This document shows positions 28,140-37,201 of a stretch of DNA of 64,000 nucleotides, one piece after another (the first letter of the stretch is position 1; each line of letters starts with the position of its first letter). Source of the stretch: Kiloniellales bacterium (lineage in GTDB: Bacteria > Pseudomonadota > Alphaproteobacteria > Kiloniellales > JAKSDN01). The notes under the pieces were generated by a model that saw only the letters and a program-made list of their open reading frames with translations, had not been told where the DNA came from and made no database searches. A program made the position numbers and the translations under genes. The stretch is from the NCBI GenBank assembly GCA_028280455.1, contig JANQLT010000039.1:1-64000 (forward strand), given 5' to 3'.

Positions 28140-30011
28140 ATGTCCCTCACCCTGTCATTGAACACGGCGTTGAGCGGCCTGCAGACGAACCAGGCGAGTC
28201 TGCAGATCGTCTCCAACAACGTCACCAATGCAGGCACGGAAGGCTACACGCGCAAGACCGCCGAGCGCACGGCCCTGACGCTCCAGGGGCTGGGCGCCGG
28301 GGTCGAGCTGGGCGAGATCAAGCGCCTGGTCGACCAGACCCTGATCGGCGAGATGCGCGACACCCTGGCGCTGCTGTCGCGCGACCAGGTGCAGCAGCCC
28401 TACTACCAGCAGATGCAGGATCTCTTCGGCAAGCCCGGCGACGATTCCTCCATCGGCGCGACCATCACCACCCTGGCGACCGCCCTCGAAGGCCTGGCGA
28501 CGACGCCCGAGGGACAGACCCAGCGCGTCCAGGTGGTCAACGCGGCGCTCGACCTGGCCCGCCAGTTCAACACCATGTCCGGCGAGATCCAGCGCCTGCG
28601 CGGCGACGCCGAGCGCCAGCTCAGCGCCACCGTCGACCAGGTCAACGCCAGCCTGCAGCAGATCTCCGACCTGAATGACGAGATCGTGCTGCGCAAGGCC
28701 TCGCAGCAGACCACGGCCGAGCTGGAAGACAAGCGCGACACGGCGATGACCAAGCTCGCCGGCTTCATGGACATCCAGACCTTCACGCGCGGCACCGGCG
28801 AGGTGGTGATCTTCACCAGCGAAGGCACGCTGCTCGACCACTTCCCGAACTTCCTGAGCCACAACGGCCTGCAACTGCTGCAGCCCGGCGCCAGCCACGC
28901 CAACGGCGACATCGACGGCATCTCGCTCAACAACCGCGACATCACCACGACCCTGCAGGGCGGCGAGCTGAAGGGCCTGATCGAGCTGCGCGACACGGTC
29001 CTGCCCAACCTGCAGGCGGAGATCGACCAGCTCGCCGCGCGGCTGCGCGACGAGGTCAACGCCCTGCACAACAAGGGCACCAGCTTCCCGCCGCCGAGCT
29101 CGCTGAGCAGCGGCCGCCTATTCGATTCGACCAGCGACGTCGTCACCGTCTCGGGCTCGATCCAGTTCGCGGTGGTCGACGCCAAGGGCGACGTGCCGGA
29201 GAACCTGGCGACCGCCCAGCCCTTCTCGGTCGACCTCGGCGCCATCGCCGCGCCGGCGACGATCCAGGACGTGGTCAACGCCATCAACACCCAAGCGGCG
29301 AGCCAGCCGCCGCAGGTGATCCAGGCGCAGCTCGTCTCCGTCGGCTCCCAGTTCCAGCTGCAGATCTCGACGCTGAACAGCAATCACCGCCTGGTCCTCG
29401 ACGAGTCGACCTCGGCGGTCACCGGCTTCACGCCGAACGGCGGGACGGCCCAGAGCGTCGCCCTGGAGACCGGCAACAGCCCGGGCTTCTCGCACTTCTT
29501 CGGGCTGAACGACCTCTTCGTCACCACCGGCTTCAACAGCGGCGAGACGCTCTCCCCCGGCCTGACCCGGGCCATGAAGGTGCGCGACGACCTGGTCGGC
29601 GATCCCAGCAAGCTGTCGCGCGCGGCGACCGCCTTCACCATGCCGCTGACCGGCGGCGACAACCTGATCGCGGCCGGCGGCGGCGCGATCGCCGAGGCCA
29701 TGGCGGCCAAGTTCGACGAAGCCCTGTCCTTCTCCGCGACCGGCGGCCTCGGCGTCACCTCGACGACCCTGGCCGGCTACGGCGCCGAGATCACCTTCGC
29801 CAACGCCACCGCCGCCGCCCGGGCCGACAGCAACGTGGCCATCCAGGGCGCCCTGCACCAGGAGCTGAAGTTCCGCTCGGACTCGCTGAGCGGCGTCAAT
29901 CTCGACGAAGAGCTGTCGCAGATGATCGTCATCCAGCAGGCCTACAGCGCCTCGGCGCGGATCGTCACCACCGTCCAGGAGCTCTTCGCCGTGCTCCAGC
30001 AGATGGTCTGA
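28140..30011 (+). CDS. flgK: Hook-associated protein 1, FlgK
   Basis: Hook-filament junction protein. 623 residues, somewhat longer than enteric FlgK (about 550). N-terminal rod/hook motif NNVTNAGTEGYTRKTAERTA; helical FlgK core with VNAALDLARQFNTMSGEIQR; C-terminal LDEELSQMIVIQQAYSASAR and the helix ending VQELFAVLQQM. Thirty-one bases after flgN. Confidence 0.97.
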   Translation: MSLTLSLNTALSGLQTNQASLQIVSNNVTNAGTEGYTRKTAERTALTLQGLGAGVELGEIKRLVDQTLIGEMRDTLALLSRDQVQQPYYQQMQDLFGKPGDDSSIGATITTLATALEGLATTPEGQTQRVQVVNAALDLARQFNTMSGEIQRLRGDAERQLSATVDQVNASLQQISDLNDEIVLRKASQQTTAELEDKRDTAMTKLAGFMDIQTFTRGTGEVVIFTSEGTLLDHFPNFLSHNGLQLLQPGASHANGDIDGISLNNRDITTTLQGGELKGLIELRDTVLPNLQAEIDQLAARLRDEVNALHNKGTSFPPPSSLSSGRLFDSTSDVVTVSGSIQFAVVDAKGDVPENLATAQPFSVDLGAIAAPATIQDVVNAINTQAASQPPQVIQAQLVSVGSQFQLQISTLNSNHRLVLDESTSAVTGFTPNGGTAQSVALETGNSPGFSHFFGLNDLFVTTGFNSGETLSPGLTRAMKVRDDLVGDPSKLSRAATAFTMPLTGGDNLIAAGGGAIAEAMAAKFDEALSFSATGGLGVTSTTLAGYGAEITFANATAAARADSNVAIQGALHQELKFRSDSLSGVNLDEELSQMIVIQQAYSASARIVTTVQELFAVLQQMV

Positions 30012-30024
30012 CGGAGGCCGCGCC

Positions 30025-31641
30025 ATGGTCACGCATATCTCCACCTTCGCGGTCCAGCAGCTCGTCTTCGACGCCACGCAGACGGCGCAGAACCGCAGCA
30101 GCGATCTGCAGATCGCCGTTTCCACCGGGCAGAAGAGCCGCGACTACAAGGGCCTCGAGGGCCAGGCCCGCGAGCTACTCAACGTCGAGATGCTGCGCGA
30201 GCGCGCCCTCGGCTTCCAGAGCAACATCAACACCGGCGATCAGCGGCTGCAGACCATGGAGACCAGCACCGGCCAGATCCTCGACCTGGCCAGCGACGTC
30301 CGCACCCTGCTGGTCACTGCCACCTCGGGCCAGAACGCGCCGGATCTCGTCCTGGCCGAGCAGGCGACCCGCTACATGGAGCAGATCGCCGGCCTGCTGA
30401 ACAGCGACTACGACGGGGTCTACGTCTTCGGCGGCACCGACAACAGCGAGCCGCCGGTCGATCTCGACGCCCTGCTGAAGCCGACGACCAAGCTCGTCGA
30501 CACGGCCGAGTTCACCGGCGCGGCGACCACCGGCGGCACCGGCTTCACTAACCTGACGGGCGTGGTCTCCATGCGGGTCGCCTCGGGCAGCGTCGGCGAC
30601 GCCCTGCAGCTCACCTACGACGGGGCCGGCACGCTGACCGTGACCAACCTCGACAACGGCGCCACCGACAGCGAGCCCATCACAGCCGCGCCGGCGCCCG
30701 GCACGACCAGCGACTTCACCTTCACCCTGGCCGGCGAGACCGTGGTGCTGACCCTCGACAGCAATTTCCCGACGGCGACGCCGATCACCACCGCGGCCAT
30801 CACCGGCAGCGTCGGCGGCGGCACGGGCGCCTTCGGCGCGATCTCGATGACCCAGACGCTCGGCAACATCAGCCAGATCAACAACCGGATCATCGACATC
30901 TCGAGCCCGACCGCCGATGCCGCCAACGCGACGCTGACGCTGTCCTCCGCCGACGGCAACTTCGTGGCCACCGGCGTCGACCTGGAGAGCGCGACCGGCG
31001 CCCGCGACATCATCCTGACCAACGCCTCGACCGGCGCCCAGGTGACGATCAACGTCGACGTCACCACGGTGATCTCGGATGCGGCGATCAACAACGCCGC
31101 CACCCAGATCGACCTGGGCAACTTCCTGGTCAACATGGCCGCCAGCAACGGCGCGCTGAACCCGGCGGCGGCCCTGCCGACCGACCCCAACTACGACCCG
31201 ACGCAGCCGATCTACTATCAGGGCGACCAGAACAGCGTGAACGTCCGCGCCGACGAGCAGGTGACGGTCGGCTACGACGTCAACGCCACGGCCAGCGGCT
31301 TCGAGAAGATCATCCGCGCGCTCTACTTCGTCCGCGACGCCGCCAGCGACGTCAACAACATCAACATGGACGACCTCGACATGGCCCTCGGCCTGGCCGT
31401 CGAGGCGATCGACGAGATCGCCAATCACCGCTCGGAGATCGGCACGGCCCGCAAGTCGCTGGAATCCCTGAACACGGCGCAGGACAACATGACCCTGCTG
31501 GCCGACGAGGCCATCGGCGACATCGAGAACACGGACGTCGCCGAGGCCCTGACCCTGCTGTCCCAATACACCACGACCATCGAGGCGTCCTACGCGACGC
31601 TCAGCCGCCTGAACTCTCTAAGCCTGCTCGAGTTCATATGA
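30025..31641 (+). CDS. flgL: Hook-associated protein 3, FlgL, enlarged
   Basis: Second junction protein, flagellin-like at both ends. 538 residues, against about 300 in enterics; the increase lies in a central beta-rich, threonine-rich domain (about residues 165-400). The N-terminus has TQTAQNRSSDLQIAVSTGQK and LLNVEMLRERALGFQSNINT; the C-terminus has SEIGTARKSLESLNTAQDNM and EALTLLSQYTTTIEASYATL. Fourteen bases after flgK. Confidence 0.95.
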   Translation: MVTHISTFAVQQLVFDATQTAQNRSSDLQIAVSTGQKSRDYKGLEGQARELLNVEMLRERALGFQSNINTGDQRLQTMETSTGQILDLASDVRTLLVTATSGQNAPDLVLAEQATRYMEQIAGLLNSDYDGVYVFGGTDNSEPPVDLDALLKPTTKLVDTAEFTGAATTGGTGFTNLTGVVSMRVASGSVGDALQLTYDGAGTLTVTNLDNGATDSEPITAAPAPGTTSDFTFTLAGETVVLTLDSNFPTATPITTAAITGSVGGGTGAFGAISMTQTLGNISQINNRIIDISSPTADAANATLTLSSADGNFVATGVDLESATGARDIILTNASTGAQVTINVDVTTVISDAAINNAATQIDLGNFLVNMAASNGALNPAAALPTDPNYDPTQPIYYQGDQNSVNVRADEQVTVGYDVNATASGFEKIIRALYFVRDAASDVNNINMDDLDMALGLAVEAIDEIANHRSEIGTARKSLESLNTAQDNMTLLADEAIGDIENTDVAEALTLLSQYTTTIEASYATLSRLNSLSLLEFI

Positions 31642-31650
31642 GAGATCCGA

Positions 31651-31666
31651 CGGCACAGTTCTTGCT
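31651..31666 (+). promoter_or_regulatory. Sigma-54 promoter of fliW
   Basis: CGGCACAGTTCTTGCT: differs from TGGCACG-N4-TTGCW at positions 1 and 7 only, with GG and GC correctly spaced. It starts 10 bases after the flgL stop; predicted start near 31677, 30 bases before the fliW ATG. Confidence 0.75.
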
Positions 31667-31706
31667 TGAGAAATCGCCAAAGCCCTAGGGCGAGGAGACG
31701 AGGTCG

Positions 31707-32213
31707 ATGCTGGAATCGAACGCTGCACGCGCAAGCACCCTGGACGACAAGGACGCCGAGACGGCGGAACGGGTCACGATCGAGACTCGCTTCGGCATCT
31801 TGGAGTTCGGTCCGGAAAACCGGCTCTTCATGCCGGTCGGGCTGCTCGGCTTCTCGGAGTATCGCCACTTCGGCCTGGCCGAGATGCCGCAGCCTGAGCT
31901 GGCCGACTTCCGGCTCATGCAGTCCCTGCAGGACGACAAGCTGAGCTTCATCGTCACGCCGATCAAGCTCGACGGCGGCGAAGTGGCCCACGAGGACCTG
32001 GAGGACGCCGCCCTCTCCGTCGGCGTGCCGGTCGACTCGGCCGCCTTCGTGCTGATCGTCACCATCCGCCCGACGGCCGACGGCAGCCACGTGACCGTCA
32101 ACCAGCGCGCGCCGGTGGTGATCGACGTCAACCGCGCCATCGCCCGCCAAGTGGTCATGGCCAACAGCAGCTACCCGATCCAGCAGCCGCTGCAGCTTCT
32201 CAGACAAGGTTAA
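31707..32213 (+). CDS. fliW: Flagellar assembly factor FliW
   Basis: Protein antagonist of CsrA: in Bacillus and Campylobacter it is sequestered by cytoplasmic flagellin, and when freed by flagellin export it binds CsrA and releases flagellin translation. 168 residues with the family core VTIETRFGILEFGPENRLFM, PVGLLGFSEYRHFGLAEM and LMQSLQDDKLSFIVTPIKLD; later VTVNQRAPVVIDVNRAIARQ. It has an N-terminal extension of about 20 residues. ATG with GAGGAG upstream and a sigma-54 promoter of its own. The partner csrA is at 8727. Confidence 0.93.
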   Translation: MLESNAARASTLDDKDAETAERVTIETRFGILEFGPENRLFMPVGLLGFSEYRHFGLAEMPQPELADFRLMQSLQDDKLSFIVTPIKLDGGEVAHEDLEDAALSVGVPVDSAAFVLIVTIRPTADGSHVTVNQRAPVVIDVNRAIARQVVMANSSYPIQQPLQLLRQG

Positions 32214-32269
32214 CGGGACCTTCACCTCGCCTCGGGCTTAGTGGCCCAAGACCTCAGCCGAGAGCGAGC

Positions 32270-34561
32270 ATGAGCCAGGCCCAGAGAGCCCTTCGCGAGA
32301 CTTCCGACCAGAATCGCCAACAGCGCCGGCAGGCCAAGCGCCTGGCCCGCCGCGGCCTGAAGCGCGGGCTGGGCGGCCTGTCGCCGCTCGAGGCCGCCGA
32401 CCGGCAGCACCGCGCCGGCAACCTGGCCGAGGCCGAGACGCTCTACCGCCGGGTGCTCGACGAGGCCCCGGACGACCTGATCGCGCTCAGCCAGCTCGGT
32501 GCCCTCTGCGCCCAGACCCAGCGCTACGACGAGGCCGTGCCGCTGCTCGAGAAGGCCCTGGCGGTCGATCCGCAGCATGGCCCGACGCACATGAACCTCG
32601 GCGTCATCCACGCCGCCCAGGGCCGCGACGCGCAGGCCGACGCGAGCTTCCGCAGCGGCGCCGCGAGCGCGCCGGGCGATCCGGAGACCCAGAAGAACTA
32701 CGCCACCTGGTGCCACAAGCACGGCCGCCTGGAGGAGTCCGCCGCCGCGCTGGAGCGGGGCCTCGCCGCCGAGCCGCAGGATCTGGCCCGGCAAAGCCTG
32801 CTGGGTCAGATCTACGGCCAGCTCGGCGACCGCGACAAGGCGCGCCGCCGCTTCGAGCAGGCCCTGGCGCTCTTCCCCGAGGACGCCGAGCTTCATGCGC
32901 GGCTCGGCGCGCTGCTGGCGACCGGCGGCGACCCCAAGGCGGCCCTGCCGCACCTGGCGCGCGGCCTATCGCACATGGCGCAGTCGCGTCACTACAAGGC
33001 GCTCTTCCTCGAGGCTCTCGGGGCCATCGAGATCGAAAGCTACGACCCGGCCCTCGAGGCGGCCCTCTTGGCCTGCCTGGAGGACCCGAAGATCGAGGCG
33101 CAGCGCCTGAGCGCCGCCCTCGGCAGCACGCTCTGGCTGAAGTACGTGCGCGGCGCGAGCCTGCAGGACGGCAGCACCGGCAAGGGCCCGACGCTGCAGA
33201 TGGACGGGGTCCTGATCGACGCCGGCCTGCTGCGGCTGCTGCAGGACCTGGTCAACGTGAACCTCGGCCTCGAGGTCCTACTGGTGCCGCTGCGCCGGCT
33301 GCTGCTCTTCAAGATGCGCGAGAAGGCCGCCCAGATCCCGGAGATCAGGCGCTTCGTCGCGGCCTTCGCCATGCAGTGCCACGCCAACAGCTACATCTTC
33401 CAGACCAGCGAGCCGGAGCTGGCCGAGGTCGATCGGCTGCAGGCGGGCCTCGAAGCGCGCCTCGCCGCCCCGGTCGTGATCGATCCGGCCTTCGAAACCG
33501 AGATCGCTCTCTTCGCCCTCTACCGGCCGATCCATAGGCTCGACGGTTTCGCGTGCCTCTGCGCCCTGCCCGCCACGGCCTGGTCCGAGCCCATGCAGCC
33601 GCTGATCCGGCGGGCCCTGACCGAGCCGACGGAGGAGCAGAGACTCAAGACTGCGATCCCGCGCTTCGGGGCGATCGAAAACGAGGTCTCCCGTGCCGTG
33701 CGCGCGCAGTACGAGGACAACCCTTACCCGCGCTGGGTCTCGCTGCCGCAAACCGAGTCCGGTCCGCTGCAGGCCCTGGTCCGCGCCGGTGGCGTGGATT
33801 TCAGCGTGCCGGACGGCATCGATGAGAGCCTGAAGTGCCTGATCGCCGGCTGCGGCACCGGCCGGCATCCGATCTCGGTCGCCCTGGTGCTGCGCCATGC
33901 CGAGGTGACGGCCGTCGACCTGAGCCTCTCGAGCCTGGCCTACGCCAAGCGCATGGCGGCCCGCTACGACCTGGACCGGATCCGCTTCCTACAGGGCGAC
34001 CTGCTCGACGTCGGCGCCCTGGGCCAAGCCTTCGGCCTGATCGAGAGCATGGGCGTGCTGCATCACATGGCGGAGCCCGAGCGCGGCCTCGAAGCCCTGC
34101 TCGGCGTGCTGAAGCCCGACGGGCTCCTGCACCTCGGCCTCTACAGCGCGACGGCCCGCCAGGCGGTGCAGCGCGCCCGCGAGCGGATCGAGGAGCTCGG
34201 CCTCGACAGCTCGCCGGAGGCGATCCGCGACTTCCGCCGGCGGACCATCGTCGGCCAGGAGCCCGACATCCGCGACCTGGCCGGCATGGCCGACTTCTTC
34301 GACCTGGACAGCTTTCGGGACCTGGTGTTCCACGTCCAGGAGCACCAGTTCACGATCCCCGAGCTCGACGCGCTGCTGTCCCGACAGGGCCTGACCTTCC
34401 TCGGGTTCTCCGGCCTTCGGCGGCCGATCCAGCAGGCCTTCGCCGAGCGCTTCCCGCAGGACGGCGCGCAGCGCGACCTCGAGGCCTGGCACGGCTTCGA
34501 GGCCGACAATCCAGCGACCTTCCGCGGCATGTACAAGTTCTGGTGTCGACGAAAGGGCTAG
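32270..34561 (+). CDS. TPR protein fused to a SAM-dependent methyltransferase, copy 1
   Basis: 763 residues. A basic N-terminus (NRQQRRQAKRLARRGLKR) is followed by about five TPR units (residues 40-245; for example EAVPLLEKALAVDPQHGPTH), a helical middle part, the motif NPYPRW at about residue 484, and a class I methyltransferase fold with SAM motif I LIAGCGTGRHPISVAL, an acidic end of the next strand (VTAVDLSLSS) and IESMGVLHHMAEPERGL. The C-terminal part shares DFFDLDSFRDLVFHVQEH with the next gene. TPR-methyltransferases of this form often modify proteins or sugars. Placed between fliW and the flagellin gene, flagellin or its glycan is the obvious candidate substrate, but that is inference. 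Confidence 0.85.
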   Translation: MSQAQRALRETSDQNRQQRRQAKRLARRGLKRGLGGLSPLEAADRQHRAGNLAEAETLYRRVLDEAPDDLIALSQLGALCAQTQRYDEAVPLLEKALAVDPQHGPTHMNLGVIHAAQGRDAQADASFRSGAASAPGDPETQKNYATWCHKHGRLEESAAALERGLAAEPQDLARQSLLGQIYGQLGDRDKARRRFEQALALFPEDAELHARLGALLATGGDPKAALPHLARGLSHMAQSRHYKALFLEALGAIEIESYDPALEAALLACLEDPKIEAQRLSAALGSTLWLKYVRGASLQDGSTGKGPTLQMDGVLIDAGLLRLLQDLVNVNLGLEVLLVPLRRLLLFKMREKAAQIPEIRRFVAAFAMQCHANSYIFQTSEPELAEVDRLQAGLEARLAAPVVIDPAFETEIALFALYRPIHRLDGFACLCALPATAWSEPMQPLIRRALTEPTEEQRLKTAIPRFGAIENEVSRAVRAQYEDNPYPRWVSLPQTESGPLQALVRAGGVDFSVPDGIDESLKCLIAGCGTGRHPISVALVLRHAEVTAVDLSLSSLAYAKRMAARYDLDRIRFLQGDLLDVGALGQAFGLIESMGVLHHMAEPERGLEALLGVLKPDGLLHLGLYSATARQAVQRARERIEELGLDSSPEAIRDFRRRTIVGQEPDIRDLAGMADFFDLDSFRDLVFHVQEHQFTIPELDALLSRQGLTFLGFSGLRRPIQQAFAERFPQDGAQRDLEAWHGFEADNPATFRGMYKFWCRRKG

Positions 34562-34599
34562 GCAGCGCCCAGGCGCGTGCCCAACAGAGACAGGAAGCC

Positions 34600-36921
34600 A
34601 TGACCCAGCCATTGCCGATCGACCAGAGCAAGGCCAGACCGCTCAACCGCAAGCAACGCCGCCAGGCGCAGAAGCGGGCCAAGAGCCGTCAGGCGAAGGG
34701 AGCCGCGGCGACCGGCCTGCCGAGGGGCCCGGCCGACGACAAGCTCGACAAGGCGGCGCTGCACCACCAAGCCGGCGACTATGCCCCGGCCGAGGCGCTC
34801 TACCACGAAGCGCTCGCCCTCGACCCGGGGAACGCCACGGCGAGCTTCCGGCTGGGCTCGCTGCTGGCCCAGACCGGGCGCTATCAGGAGGCCCAGCCGC
34901 TGCTCGAACGCGCCCGGGAAGCCGCCCCGGACAACGTCCACATCCACAACAATCTGGGCGTGATCTACCGCGCCCTGGGCCAGAGCGAGCAGGCCGGCCA
35001 GAGCCTGCGCCGGGCCTACGAGATCGGCCGAGGCGACGCCGACGCCGCCAAGAACTACGGCTCCTGGTGCTTCGACGCCGGTCGCTTCGTCGAGGCCGTC
35101 GAGGCGCTCGAGCGGGGTCTGGCGATCGCGCCGAGGGACGCGCGCCGATGCCACGAGCTGGCCGTCGCGCTCTCCAACCTGGAGCGCTTCGAGGAGGCGC
35201 GAGTCCGCTTCGGGCAGGCCCTCGCGCTCGATCCCGGCAACGCGGAGATGTCGATCCAGCTCGGCGTCGCGCAGGCCGCGACCGGCTTCTGGGACGAGGC
35301 CTTTCCCAATCTCGCACGCGGTATCGCCGGCGGCTTCACCAAGCCCGAGTTCCAGATCTTCTTCGCCCGCGCGGCCACGCAGTCGCCGCTGGAGGACTAC
35401 GACGAGACCGTCGAGCGCGCCTTCATCGCCTGCTTCGAGAGCGAGGTCGCGGACCTCGGCAAGCTCGCCCTGCAGGCAGGCCGGCTCATCGGCCTGAAAT
35501 ACATGCAGAACTCGCGCGTGGAGCAAGGCCAAGCGGGCAACGGCCAGAGCACGATGCACCTGGACGGGATCCTCGGCGACCGGCTGCTCGTCCTCATGCT
35601 GCAGAAAACCGTGGCCAAGCAGATCGGCTTGGAGAACCTGCTCTGCCCGCTGCGCCGGGTGCTCCTGAAGAAGGCGCGCGGCCTCGCCGAGATCGGCGTC
35701 GAGCCGCTGCGCTTCATGGTCGCCTTCGCGATGCAGTGCCACCACAACAGCTACGTCTATAGCTGCGGCGAGGACGAACTGCGCGAGGCCGAGGAGGTGA
35801 TGCGGGCGCTGGCCAAGCGCCTCGGCCGAGACAAGTCGCCCGACACGCGCATGGAGATCGCGCTGGCGCTCTCGGCCATGTATCGGCCGCTGCACGACCT
35901 CGAGCACTTCGAGAAGCTGCTCGCCTTTCCGCTCGACGCCTGGTCCGAGGAGCTGCGGCCGCTGATCGAGCTGAGCCTGTTCAACCCGGCCGAGGAGCAG
36001 GATCTCAAGGCCGGCATCGCCAGCTTCGGTGCGATCGACGACGCCACCTCCCAGGCGGTTCGCTCCCAGTACGAGGAGAACCCCTATCCGCGCTGGAGCA
36101 CGATGCCCATGCAGCGGGCGCTCGGCTTCCCGGCATACCTCAAGATCAACTTCCCCTGGTTCGAGCCGCAGCCGGAGGCGCCGGAGGCGCCGAGCGTCCT
36201 GATCGCCGGCTGCGGCACCGGCCGGCACCCGATCGGCGTCGCCCGAGAGCTGCCGAAGGCGCAGGTGCTGGCGATCGACCTGAGCCTGGCCAGCATGGCC
36301 TACGCCAAGCGCATGGCACGGCGCTACGACGTCCGGAATCTCGACTTCCGGCACGGCGACCTGCTGCAAGTCGGCGCCCTGGGCCAGCAGTTCGACGTCA
36401 TCGAGTCGGTCGGCGTGCTGCATCACTTGCGCGAGCCGGAGGCCGGGCTCGCGGCCCTGATCGGCGTCCTCAAGCCCGGCGGCTACCTGAAGATCGGGCT
36501 CTACTCGGCCATGGCGCGCCGCTGGATCACGGCGGCGCGAGAGCGCGTCCGGGAACTGGGGCTGGAGCCGACGACAGAGGATATCCGGCAGTTCCGCCAA
36601 CGGGTCATCGGCGGCCAGGAACCGAACCTGGACCGCTACGTCGGCATGTCGGATTTCTTCGACCTGGACAGCTTCCGGGATCTCGTGTTCCACGTCCAGG
36701 AGCACTGCTTCACGGTCCCGCAGATCAAGGCGCTCCTGGAGCGCCACGGCCTGGTCTTCCTCGGCCTGCCGGAGACCAGCGCCAAAGAGCGGGATCTCTA
36801 CCGCGCGCTGTTTCCCGACGACGAGGAAATGCGCGACCTCGACCGCTGGCACGAGGTCGAGCTGGCCAATCCGGACTGCTTCATCTCGATGTACGACTTG
36901 TGGTGCCGCAAGCCGCTGTGA
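34600..36921 (+). CDS. TPR protein fused to a SAM-dependent methyltransferase, copy 2
   Basis: 773 residues from the ATG at 34600 (GGAAG upstream), a full-length paralogue of the preceding gene: basic N-terminus (LNRKQRRQAQKRAKSRQAK), TPR units at about residues 45-250 (YHEALALDPGNATASFRLGS), middle domain with FMVAFAMQCHHNSYVYS (copy 1 has FVAAFAMQCHANSYIFQ), NPYPRW, then LIAGCGTGRHPIGVAREL, AIDLSLASMAYAKRMARRYD and IESVGVLHHLREPEAGL. The two copies have diverged well beyond recent duplication, so both have probably been kept under selection. Followed by the flagellin control region. Confidence 0.85.
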   Translation: MTQPLPIDQSKARPLNRKQRRQAQKRAKSRQAKGAAATGLPRGPADDKLDKAALHHQAGDYAPAEALYHEALALDPGNATASFRLGSLLAQTGRYQEAQPLLERAREAAPDNVHIHNNLGVIYRALGQSEQAGQSLRRAYEIGRGDADAAKNYGSWCFDAGRFVEAVEALERGLAIAPRDARRCHELAVALSNLERFEEARVRFGQALALDPGNAEMSIQLGVAQAATGFWDEAFPNLARGIAGGFTKPEFQIFFARAATQSPLEDYDETVERAFIACFESEVADLGKLALQAGRLIGLKYMQNSRVEQGQAGNGQSTMHLDGILGDRLLVLMLQKTVAKQIGLENLLCPLRRVLLKKARGLAEIGVEPLRFMVAFAMQCHHNSYVYSCGEDELREAEEVMRALAKRLGRDKSPDTRMEIALALSAMYRPLHDLEHFEKLLAFPLDAWSEELRPLIELSLFNPAEEQDLKAGIASFGAIDDATSQAVRSQYEENPYPRWSTMPMQRALGFPAYLKINFPWFEPQPEAPEAPSVLIAGCGTGRHPIGVARELPKAQVLAIDLSLASMAYAKRMARRYDVRNLDFRHGDLLQVGALGQQFDVIESVGVLHHLREPEAGLAALIGVLKPGGYLKIGLYSAMARRWITAARERVRELGLEPTTEDIRQFRQRVIGGQEPNLDRYVGMSDFFDLDSFRDLVFHVQEHCFTVPQIKALLERHGLVFLGLPETSAKERDLYRALFPDDEEMRDLDRWHEVELANPDCFISMYDLWCRKPL

Positions 36922-37010
36922 ACGCCACGCCAAGACGTCGTGGTTAAGACCGACGAAAGGATATTTCTTGCCGTCGCCGATGCCGTACTGGGCAGAAATT
37001 GCCGCAAAGC

Positions 37011-37025
37011 CGGCAAAACTTGCCG
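37011..37025. promoter_or_regulatory. Dyad upstream of flagellin 1 (proposed FlbD site)
   Basis: CGGCAAAACTTGCCG, a dyad with six-base arms (CGGCAA / TTGCCG) 57 bases before the sigma-54 promoter. Single TTGCCG half-sites also occur at 36968-36973 and 36999-37004. Confidence 0.6.
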
Positions 37026-37081
37026 CGCAGTGGGCCATTGATTCCGGGCACAAGGCAAGAATTGCAGGGGGTTAGGAAGAT

Positions 37082-37097
37082 TGGCCCCGCTCTTGCA
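37082..37097 (+). promoter_or_regulatory. Sigma-54 promoter of flagellin 1
   Basis: TGGCCCCGCTCTTGCA: TGGC and TTGCA are exact and the GG-GC spacing is right; two differences fall in the less conserved -24 flank. Predicted start near 37108, giving a leader of about 94 bases. Confidence 0.85.
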
Positions 37098-37106
37098 GGT
37101 AACCGG

Positions 37107-37139
37107 ATGGGTCGGAAGGCTTTGCCCGCTGCCACCCAT
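37107..37139 (+). promoter_or_regulatory. 5' leader hairpin with GGA motifs in the flagellin 1 mRNA
   Basis: ATGGGT (37107-37112) can pair with ACCCAT (37134-37139) right at the predicted 5' end of the transcript. The enclosed stretch has a GGA (37114-37116), another lies just before the hairpin in the DNA (37105-37107), one at 37142-37144, and the ribosome site is TAGGAGAG. GGA in a loop plus GGA at the ribosome site is the pattern CsrA recognises; CsrA binding here is inference. Confidence 0.4.
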
Positions 37140-37201
37140 CGGGGACAGGTAGTCCTCATCGGCACGTAGTCGAAACACATATCCAAGTAGGAGAGCCATC
37201 A

